A stretch of 33,927 nucleotides of DNA from Phycisphaerales bacterium (GTDB taxonomy: Bacteria > Planctomycetota > Phycisphaerae > Phycisphaerales > UBA1924): the NCBI GenBank assembly GCA_016741915.1, contig JACVCS010000040.1:1-33927 (forward strand), in the 5' to 3' direction. Below the pieces are notes generated by a model that saw only the letters and a list, made by a program, of their open reading frames with translations, was not told the DNA's origin and made no database searches. Below are positions 9,840 to 15,570 of this stretch, piece by piece. A program made the translations under genes and the position numbers. The first letter of the stretch is position 1; each line of letters opens with the position of its first letter.

Positions 9840-10832
9840 TCACCACGCGAAGTTCGTGAACGGGTTGGTCGCGGTGAAGGACGCCCCGGCGTTGGTGATG
9901 ATCGGCGCGATGGCGTTGGGCGATGAGACGCTGGCGTAGTGGTTGAAGCAGTTGCGAGCGGTGTTGTTCGCGACGAAGTTGTTCGTGCTGTTGGTGTTCA
10001 GATAGACGGCCCAACGGATGTTCTGGATGTGGTTGTTGATGATGCGGTTGCCGGTGGTGTTTGCCACCGCCTCGATGCCGACCTGGCTCAGACCAAGCGA
10101 GCCCGCGGCGCTGATCTGGTTGTGCTCCGCGAGGCAATCACCACGCAGGTACAACGCCGAGAAAGGTGAACCGTTGCCGCTGACGACACAGTTGCGGATT
10201 GTCGAGCTTGTGGCGGCGATTCCGCGTGTGTTCGCGTTGGAAACGACGCAGTTCTCCACCAGCGAACCGCCGGCAACGTCGATGCCCGAGAACCCGCCGT
10301 ACACCGTGCAGTCCTTGACGTGACCGCTGTTGAAGATCTGAATCCCAGTGCCGATGGTGTTCGAAACGGAGAGATTCTCAACCTTGCCGCCGACCGCCCC
10401 GTTGAGCGTCACGCTCGCGTAGCCGCCGCCCTTGACCGTGCCGTTGCGGATGACGATCCCGCGGCCGTTGGAGATGTTGCCCGACACGTTGAACCAGATG
10501 CCGGCGGATCCGTCGTCGGTGAGGTTTGTCGAAACGGTGTAGCCGTTGAGGTCGAGCGTGACGTTCTCACACTCGATGAAGATCCCCGACTTACCCACGC
10601 CTGTGACATTGCCCGTGAGGTAGTACGAGCCCGGCTGCGTGATCACGTGCACAACGCTCACGTTCCCCGGGGCGGTGGTCGATGTCAGCGGAATCCGAGG
10701 TTCGACCTGGTCCAGCGTCTTGTACGTCGAGGTCACAGGCCCCACCGAGGGCGTCAAAGGGCCGGCGATCAGTCCGGCAGCCAAAAGCACAACCGCCACG
10801 CCCGCTGCGGGCACAACACTCATTCGGCGCAT
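9840..10832 (-). CDS. Secreted right-handed parallel beta-helix repeat protein, 330 aa
   Basis: An N-terminal signal peptide is clear: MRRM followed by hydrophobic VVPAAGVAVVLLAAGLIAG. The rest is made of short repeats of about 22 residues rich in Gly, Asn, Val and Ile (for example GIFIECENVTLDLNGYTV, GIVIRNGTVKGGG, GTGIQIFNSGHVKDCTV, GSLVENCVVSNANTRGI, NRIINNHIQNI). These are typical coils of the NosD/pectate-lyase-like fold. Such proteins bind or cleave polysaccharides or act as surface proteins; no catalytic set can be read, so no activity is assigned. ATG at 10832 was chosen because GGAGA lies 6 bases upstream; an earlier ATG at 10838 would be too close to it. The gene stands alone with its own terminator and no neighbouring polysaccharide genes. 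Confidence 0.82.
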   Translation of the reverse strand: MRRMSVVPAAGVAVVLLAAGLIAGPLTPSVGPVTSTYKTLDQVEPRIPLTSTTAPGNVSVVHVITQPGSYYLTGNVTGVGKSGIFIECENVTLDLNGYTVSTNLTDDGSAGIWFNVSGNISNGRGIVIRNGTVKGGGYASVTLNGAVGGKVENLSVSNTIGTGIQIFNSGHVKDCTVYGGFSGIDVAGGSLVENCVVSNANTRGIAATSSTIRNCVVSGNGSPFSALYLRGDCLAEHNQISAAGSLGLSQVGIEAVANTTGNRIINNHIQNIRWAVYLNTNSTNNFVANNTARNCFNHYASVSSPNAIAPIITNAGASFTATNPFTNFAW

Positions 10833-11022
10833 CGTCATTCTCCATGGTTCTTCGGCTTTCGCCCGCACGCGTTCTCGATCCGCTGTGTCGGGCCGACCGT
10901 TGTTCTTCGTCAGTCATGCGACGAACGCGAGCGCGATGGCTAAACAATCCGTTCCTTCGTTCGAATCAGAGGTTCGGGCTCTTCGTGCGATGTCATTCGT
11001 GCCGGCTGAGTGCGCAATCAAA
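10833..11022. other. Intergenic gap without recognisable gene
   Basis: About 190 bases upstream of the beta-helix gene and beyond the isc operon terminator hairpin. Apart from the ribosome site at 10839-10843 I see no strong promoter, repeat or small gene. Confidence 0.5.
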
Positions 11023-11049
11023 ATGGCCCCGGACAATGCCCGGGGCCAT
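11023..11049 (-). terminator. Probable terminator of the isc operon
   Basis: ATGGCCCCGG and CCGGGGCCAT form a perfect 10-bp stem with a 7-base loop, 94 bases beyond the last isc gene stop. On the minus strand it is followed by TTTTGATTG, a modest T-tract. It could also slow plus-strand transcription. Confidence 0.6.
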
Positions 11050-11142
11050 GGATTTCATTCGATTTCTGAGTAGACCATCAGCGAGCGCGGCGCTATGTCA
11101 AGACCAACGAATCGGTCGAGCGTGCCGCACGCGTGTGGGTCA

Positions 11143-11517
11143 TCAGGCCGAGAAGCTGCTGCCGCAGCCGCAGGTGCCCGTGGCGTTGGGGTTGTTGAAG
11201 ACGAACCCGCGGCCCATGATCTCATCACGGAAGTCGACGGTCACGCCGTTGAGATACAGCAGGCTCTTGGGATCGACGATGACCTTGATGCCGTGCATGT
11301 CGAAGACCTCGTCGGTGTCCTTCTGCACTTCGGTCAGGTCGAGCAGATAGCTGAAGCCCGAGCAGCCGCCGCCCTTGACGCCCACGCGGAGGCGGATCTT
11401 GCTCGCGTCGAGCTCCTGATCCTTGATGATCTTCTGGATCTCCTTCGCGGCCGTCTCGGTGAGGATGAGGCCCGAAGCAGTCTCGGTGTGCGAATGGCTG
11501 TGCGTGTGCGTCGACAT
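11143..11517 (-). CDS. iscA: A-type iron-sulfur carrier protein (IscA/ErpA family), 124 aa
   Basis: A-type carriers receive Fe-S clusters from the IscU scaffold and deliver them to apoproteins. The three conserved cysteines are present: C52 in GGGCSGFSY and C116/C118 in the C-terminal GTCGCGSSF. The core from LILTETAAKEIQKII to the end is of normal length. The N-terminus carries an extra histidine-rich leader, THTHSHSHTET, not part of the family core, which may bind metal. ATG at 11517 has AAGGAA 8 bases upstream. It is the last gene of the minus-strand order iscS-iscU-iscA, 201 bases after iscU, a wide spacing that includes a heptamer repeat block. Whether it is closer to IscA, ErpA or SufA cannot be settled by eye. 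Confidence 0.92.
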   Translation of the reverse strand: MSTHTHSHSHTETASGLILTETAAKEIQKIIKDQELDASKIRLRVGVKGGGCSGFSYLLDLTEVQKDTDEVFDMHGIKVIVDPKSLLYLNGVTVDFRDEIMGRGFVFNNPNATGTCGCGSSFSA

Positions 11518-11689
11518 GGATGGTTCCTTCAGCGGGCGATCAGTGCCCGATAATCGGCGTGCTATCTCGTTGATCTTCTGTCACTGTCTACGGACGTTCA
11601 ATACTACGCGGAGAGGCGGGGCGGTGTTCGACAGGCGGTTCGGTGGAAGCTTGGGCAAGTTGCTCAAACTTCTTGATTCCGCAAACGCC

Positions 11690-11710
11690 GATTGCCCAAT
11701 CCCGATTCCC
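11690..11710. repeat. Heptamer repeat block, GATTGCC vocabulary
   Basis: Three consecutive 7-base units GATTGCC, CAATCCC, GATTCCC end 8 bases from the iscU stop codon on its 3' side. The same words recur as a six-unit block at 13873-13914, again at the 3' end of a minus-strand gene. Confidence 0.65.
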
Positions 11711-11718
11711 GTCCTCAC

Positions 11719-12159
11719 TCAGTGCGACCCGGCGTGGTCGTGGTCGTGATCGGCCACGGGCATGCCGTTCTTCTTCTTGTAGTCGATGATCGCGGCCTTG
11801 ATCGCGTCCTCGGCCAGGACCGAGCAGTGGATCTTCACCGGAGGGAGGCTGAGCTCTTCGACGATCTGCGTGTTGCGGATCTCTTCTGCCTGCTCGATCG
11901 TCCGGCCCTTGAGCCACTCGGTGGCGAGGGACGACGAGGCAATGGCGCTGCCGCAGCCGAAGGTCTTGAACTTCGCATCCTCGATCGTGCCGGTCTGCTC
12001 GTTGACCTTGATGCAGAGCTGCATGACGTCGCCGCACTCGGGGGCGCCGACGAGGCCGACGCCGATCTTCTTGTCGGTCTTCATCTGCTCCTGCGAGCCG
12101 AAGTTGCCGACGTTGCGGGGGTTTTCGTAGTGGTCGATGATTTTGGGGCCGTAAGCCAT
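11719..12159 (-). CDS. iscU: Iron-sulfur cluster assembly scaffold IscU, 146 aa
   Basis: IscU holds the nascent [2Fe-2S] cluster built with sulfur from IscS. All ligand positions are visible: C42 in APECGDVM with D44, C69 in TFGCGSAIASSS, and H111-C112 in LPPVKIHCSVLAEDAI. The LPPVK motif (105-109) is the HscA chaperone recognition site known from E. coli. The C-terminus adds an unusual acidic/histidine tail, VADHDHDHAGSH, beyond the family core. ATG at 12159 was chosen for its GGAG at 7 bases and the conserved MAYGPKIIDHYENP start. It lies 138 bases after iscS, separated by an inverted octamer repeat that could attenuate or process the operon mRNA. No hscA, hscB or fdx lies adjacent. Confidence 0.96.
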   Translation of the reverse strand: MAYGPKIIDHYENPRNVGNFGSQEQMKTDKKIGVGLVGAPECGDVMQLCIKVNEQTGTIEDAKFKTFGCGSAIASSSLATEWLKGRTIEQAEEIRNTQIVEELSLPPVKIHCSVLAEDAIKAAIIDYKKKNGMPVADHDHDHAGSH

Positions 12160-12177
12160 AAGAAATCTCCAAGTTGT

Positions 12178-12275
12178 CAAATGGCCAAAGGGCCAAATGA
12201 AGAGGATTCTGTGTGAATGCCGATCGAAGCGCGAGCCTTTCAACTGCTTTGGCCATTTGATCCTTTGACCATTTG
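12178..12275. repeat. Inverted pair of octamer-repeat arms in the iscS-iscU gap
   Basis: The left arm 12178-12199 is built from 8-base units AAATGGCC, AAAGGGCC, AAATG. The right arm 12254-12275 carries the complementary words ATTTGATC, CTTTGACC, ATTTG. The 22-base arms match in 19 of 22 positions as reverse complements, enclosing 54 bases. The octamer pattern continues past the right arm as GCC ATTTCTGATC. Confidence 0.8.
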
Positions 12276-12297
12276 GCCATTTCTGATCGCGAAGCGA

Positions 12298-13536
12298 TCA
12301 GTGGTGCGCCCATTCGACCTTGCTCAGGTCGATCCCTTCCTTGTGCATGTCGTACAGCGGCGACATCATCCGCAGCTTCTTCACCGCCTGCACGATCTCC
12401 TTGATCGCGTAGTCAACCTGCTCTTCGGTGGTCCACTTGCCCAGCGACAGACGCAGCGAGCTGTGGGCCAGGTCGTCGCCGACGCCGATGCCCTTGAGGA
12501 CATAGCTCGGCTCAAGGCTGGCGCTGGTGCAGGCGCTGCCGCTGGAGCAGGCGATGTTCTTCACCGCCATCATCAGGCCTTCGCCTTCGACAAAGCCGAA
12601 GGAGATGTTCGCGATGTGCGGCAGGCGCTTCTCCGCGTGCCCGTTCACGGCACACGTATCGAGCTGCGAGCTGATCTCGGTCTCGAGCTTCTTGCGCAGG
12701 CGGCCCAAGCGGATCGCGTCGGATTCCATCTCGGCGAGGGCGATCTGGCAGGCCTTGCCGAAGCCCACGATGCCCGGGATGTTGAGCGTGCCGGAGCGGA
12801 AACCACGTTCCTGGCCGCCGCCGTCTTGCAGGGCCTGCAGGCGGACGCGCGGGCGGTGGCGACGGACGTACAGGGCGCCCACGCCCTTGGGCCCGTAGAT
12901 CTTGTGACCCGACCAGCTCAGCAGGTCAATGTTGTCCGCGTCGACGTTTACGGGCATCTTGCCCGCCCACTGCGTCGCGTCGGTGTGGAAGATGATCCCG
13001 CGCTCTTTGCACAGCTTGCCGATCTCGCGGACTTCGTTGATGGTGCCGATCTCGTTGTTCGCCCACATGATCGTCACGAGAATCGTGTCCGGGCGCAGGG
13101 CGTTCTTGACCATCTCCGCCGTCACGATGCCGTCACGCGGCGGCTCGAGGAACGTCGCCTCGAAGCCTTCCTTCACCAAGCGCTTCACGGGGTCGAGCAC
13201 CGCCTTGTGCTCGATCTCGCACGTGACGATGTGCCCGCGCCCGCGGCTGCCCGCCGGGGCCTTCTCGTACATGTACGCGGCACCCTTGATGGCGATGTTG
13301 TTGCTCTCGGTGCTGCCGCTGGTGAAGATGATCTCTTTCTCGCTGGCGCCGATGAGCTTGGCCGCGTGCTCGCGGGCCTCGTCAACGCCGGCTTCGGCTT
13401 CCCAACCGAAACGGTGATTGCGCGAGCCCGAGTTGCCGTACTTCTCCGTGAAGTAGGGCAGCATCGCCTCAACCACGCGCGGATCGCACGGGGTCGTGGC
13501 GGCATGATCCATATACACCGGCAACTTCAGCGTCAT
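12298..13536 (-). CDS. iscS: Cysteine desulfurase IscS, 412 aa
   Basis: This PLP enzyme converts cysteine to alanine and passes persulfide sulfur to IscU. Key residues are all visible: YMDHAATTP near the start, FTSGSTESNN, CEIEHKA with H110, MWANNEIGTI, the PLP lysine K212 in SWSGHKIYGPKG, and the persulfide cysteine C336 in SSGSACTSASLEPSYVL. That sequence is the long mobile-loop form of group I IscS/NifS. ATG at 13536 has GGAG at 6 bases. It heads the isc operon. No IscR-like regulator is adjacent, so the repressor system of proteobacterial isc operons is not visible here. A 6-bp hairpin, CCGGGC/GCCCGG, at 13551-13570 lies just upstream of the ribosome site and might modulate translation. 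Confidence 0.96.
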   Translation of the reverse strand: MTLKLPVYMDHAATTPCDPRVVEAMLPYFTEKYGNSGSRNHRFGWEAEAGVDEAREHAAKLIGASEKEIIFTSGSTESNNIAIKGAAYMYEKAPAGSRGRGHIVTCEIEHKAVLDPVKRLVKEGFEATFLEPPRDGIVTAEMVKNALRPDTILVTIMWANNEIGTINEVREIGKLCKERGIIFHTDATQWAGKMPVNVDADNIDLLSWSGHKIYGPKGVGALYVRRHRPRVRLQALQDGGGQERGFRSGTLNIPGIVGFGKACQIALAEMESDAIRLGRLRKKLETEISSQLDTCAVNGHAEKRLPHIANISFGFVEGEGLMMAVKNIACSSGSACTSASLEPSYVLKGIGVGDDLAHSSLRLSLGKWTTEEQVDYAIKEIVQAVKKLRMMSPLYDMHKEGIDLSKVEWAHH

Positions 13537-13550
13537 GGCAAACTCCGTTT

Positions 13551-13570
13551 CCGGGCACACCAACGCCCGG
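13551..13570 (-). promoter_or_regulatory. Small leader hairpin just upstream of the iscS ribosome site
   Basis: CCGGGC at 13551-13556 pairs with GCCCGG at 13565-13570 around an 8-base loop, 4 bases upstream of the iscS ribosome site (13541-13546 on the minus strand). The stem is short and GC-rich, so chance is possible. Confidence 0.3.
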
Positions 13571-13872
13571 CTTGTGCTTTGTGTCTTCCCAAGCGTACCG
13601 CCCCAAACGGGCCAGGAGCCCACATCGAGCACCGAACGTTTTGGACGTTTAAACAACCCGACATTCGACGAACATCGATATCAGTCTAGCCGAACTGCGA
13701 CCCAGTTTCAACTACGATCGCCGGCACCCGTTGGCTTGTTTGATCCGCCGTAGCCGCCGGAACCCCGGCTTTCCACCAGTTCGACCACACCGGCCTACCC
13801 ATTTTCTGATCCAGTCCCGCCTACCCCGGTCAGCCGCCTGCACCCCGCAGCGACTCACGGGGCCTTTTCCGC
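13571..13872. other. Gap upstream of iscS without recognisable gene
   Basis: About 300 bases with lower GC around 13640-13700, the likely location of the iscS promoter on the minus strand. I could not pick a confident -35/-10 pair, nor an IscR-type operator. No tRNA-like fold was seen. Confidence 0.45.
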
Positions 13873-13914
13873 GATTGCCGATTCCCCATTCCCGATTGCC
13901 AGTTCAGGATTCAG
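13873..13914. repeat. Six-unit heptamer repeat block, GATTGCC vocabulary
   Basis: Consecutive 7-base units GATTGCC, GATTCCC, CATTCCC, GATTGCC, AGTTCAG, GATTCAG run exactly in register. The last unit overlaps the stop codon end of the minus-strand anti-sigma kinase gene (stop at 13911-13913), so repeat sequence reaches the gene's 3' edge. It shares words with the block at 11690-11710. Confidence 0.8.
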
Positions 13915-14369
13915 CCGCCCTCGCTGGGGCGTTTGTAGACCATCACGATCCGGCGGCCGTCGAGCTCGTGGCGGACTTCGGACATGTACGCCTGGATGAG
14001 CATGAGCCCGCGCCCGCTGGGCAGTTCGAGATTCTCGTCGTCGGTGGGGTTGGGGACGCTGGTGGGGTTGAACCCCGGTCCCTGGTCGGTGATCTGCACC
14101 GTGACGTCGTCTTTGGTCACTTGGAACTTCACTTCGATGGTGGTGTCCTCGGGCAGGCCGCGATGCCCGTGCAGGAAGGCGTTGACCATCGATTCTTCGA
14201 GGGCGATCCGCATGGCGAAGCGTGAGGCGTCGGGGTAGCCGAAGGCCGCCACTGCGTCGAGCACGGCCTTTTCCACCGTATCGATGTCCGCCCGCTTGTT
14301 CGCGGGGTTGAACGTGCCCGAGACCGGACTGTCGGGCGACGGGATTTTGCTGGGGGAAGGGTTGGCCAT
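13911..14369 (-). CDS. Anti-sigma factor Ser/Thr kinase, RsbW/SpoIIAB-like, 152 aa
   Basis: A GHKL-type ATPase of the HATPase_c_2 group. The N-box EESMVNAFLHGH has N63, the G1 box is DQGPGF (95-100) and the G2 box is GRGLMLI (119-125). Known members bind a sigma factor or other target and phosphorylate a serine on a STAS-domain antagonist, switching partners. The first 28 residues are Pro/Ser-rich and look disordered. The STAS gene immediately upstream on the same strand is the natural substrate. No sigma factor or PP2C phosphatase is nearby, so the output target is unknown. ATG at 14369 was chosen as nearest the conserved core; the frame is open to 14525 but that stretch resembles spacer sequence. 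Confidence 0.87.
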   Translation of the reverse strand: MANPSPSKIPSPDSPVSGTFNPANKRADIDTVEKAVLDAVAAFGYPDASRFAMRIALEESMVNAFLHGHRGLPEDTTIEVKFQVTKDDVTVQITDQGPGFNPTSVPNPTDDENLELPSGRGLMLIQAYMSEVRHELDGRRIVMVYKRPSEGG

Positions 14370-14506
14370 GACGTCGGTCTGGTGTGCGTGCGTCCGGTTC
14401 GGCGAGGCCCGTGCGTGAGCCCCCGTAAGACGAGATTTGCAGACAGGGCCCGGGCGTGCGGTCGCTCGGTCAGAGGTGGGTACGTGGCTACGCGTGAACG
14501 AGGAGC

Positions 14507-14527
14507 CCTTGCAGGTGCGTGGCAAGG
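14507..14527 (-). promoter_or_regulatory. Short inverted repeat between the STAS and kinase genes
   Basis: CCTTGC at 14507-14512 and GCAAGG at 14522-14527 form a 6-bp stem with a 9-base loop just past the STAS stop at 14540. No T-run follows, so an attenuator or mRNA-processing role is only possible. The 170-base gap has no gene. Confidence 0.25.
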
Positions 14528-14539
14528 CCCCGGCGTGCT

Positions 14540-14899
14540 TTACTTGAAGCTGGCGCGGGCTTTGTCGGCGTTCTCGTGGATCTCGAAGATCTTGTTGAGC
14601 TTCGTGATGACGAAGACCTGATAGATCTGGGGATCGATGTTGCTCAAACGCAACTGACCGGCTATGGCGCGCACGCGGTTGTTGATCGTGATGAGCGTGC
14701 CCAACGCCGCGGAGGAGAGGTGGTCCACGTCGGTGAAGTTGATGAGCAGCTTGGGCTTCGCCTCGGCCTCGATGATGCCCTTGATTTCCTCGCCGATCTG
14801 CTGGATGTTGGCTTCGTCGAGAATATTGCGGTCGCGGAACTGCACCTCGATGATGCTGCCGTCACGCTTGACCTTTAACCTGGACTCACTGGCGGGCAT
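14540..14899 (-). CDS. STAS-domain anti-sigma factor antagonist, RsbV/SpoIIAA-like, 119 aa
   Basis: The protein is a single STAS domain: strand EVQFRDRNILDEANIQQIGEEIKGII, then KLLINFTDVDHLSSAALGTLITI. The serine pair at 62-63 aligns with the phosphoacceptor serine of SpoIIAA, S62 being the better match. In known systems the unphosphorylated form binds the kinase and frees its partner. It is followed on the same strand by the matching kinase gene, so the two form a partner-switching pair. The DEANIQQIGEEI helix and IHENADKA tail resemble the many STAS proteins of planctomycetes. ATG at 14899 has AGGAG 8 bases upstream. It is the first gene of the pair, with a long gene-free region upstream that probably holds the promoter. 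Confidence 0.9.
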   Translation of the reverse strand: MPASESRLKVKRDGSIIEVQFRDRNILDEANIQQIGEEIKGIIEAEAKPKLLINFTDVDHLSSAALGTLITINNRVRAIAGQLRLSNIDPQIYQVFVITKLNKIFEIHENADKARASFK

Positions 14900-15417
14900 C
14901 GAACGGGCTCCTTGATGAGAGGCCGGATCGTTCGGTGATCCGGCGTCTTGGGGAAATCGGGGATGTGGTCCGCGGCGTTGAAGCGACTATCCAGCCGACG
15001 GAGGGAAGGGTGAAACTGTATCAACTTCGCGCTCGCCGTGCCGGGGCGTTTCACATTTGGGGAAAGTTCGATTCCGGGCTCAAAACCACGTTGGTGGCGG
15101 TGGAGATCAAGTCATCGGCCGCAGTGTACGGCTGCTTGGACAAGCAAACATTATCCAAACAAAGAATGGATGTGAGGGAGCGGGCCGCCACGTGGTTCTG
15201 CCGGTTCGGGTGGATGACTCGACCTGTTGTCGATCGAGCGTTGAAGCACTATGCGGCGTATGAGGTGGCGATTGATGGGTGGTGTGCGGTGGGGAGCGAC
15301 GAGGCTGCCCAAGGACCACGCGTTGAATGAACTGGTGGGTGCCGCAGGAGTGAGAAGTTGGGAGCGGGAAGTGGGGCAGGTGGGGGGCGTGCGTGCTTCG
15401 GAGGTGCCTGTGCAGGC
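14900..15417. other. Long gene-poor region between the STAS gene and the secretin
   Basis: An open frame at 14935-15330 (plus) translates without recognisable domains and with third-base GC near background, so I do not call it. A lower-GC patch around 15140-15175 contains GGATAAT on the minus strand and could be part of the promoter for the STAS-kinase operon. Nothing else was identified. Confidence 0.45.
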
Positions 15418-15453
15418 GCCCGAGTGAGACGCAGCGCCTGCGTCGACTCGGGC
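15418..15453. repeat. Long perfect-armed hairpin downstream of the secretin
   Basis: GCCCGAGT pairs with ACTCGGGC, and inside it GACGCAG pairs with CTGCGTC, with a 2x1 internal loop and a 3-base terminal loop CGC. The 15 paired positions make this one of the strongest folds in the window. It lies just past the secretin's terminator. Confidence 0.7.
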
Positions 15454-15462
15454 ATCACCACA

Positions 15463-15507
15463 CGCGAGAAAAAGAAAACGCCCGGGGCGGGGTGCGCCGC
15501 GGGCGTT
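15463..15507 (-). terminator. Rho-independent terminator of the secretin gene
   Basis: On the minus strand AACGCCCG and CGGGCGTT form an 8-bp stem around a GC-rich 15-base loop, followed directly by TTTTCTTTTTCT. It begins 63 bases past the stop codon. Confidence 0.85.
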
Positions 15508-15570
15508 GAAATGCGGATCAGATCGGAAGGGTCACCTGTTTGGACGATCGCTTCGGTGGGGGGGCGATGC

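Noticed and set aside
12217..13689. 490-codon plus-strand frame opposite iscS
   Set aside because: Antisense to a fully conserved gene.
14935..15330. 131-codon plus-strand frame in the STAS-secretin gap
   Set aside because: No domain, third-base composition near background and no ribosome site. Left as an uncertain gap.
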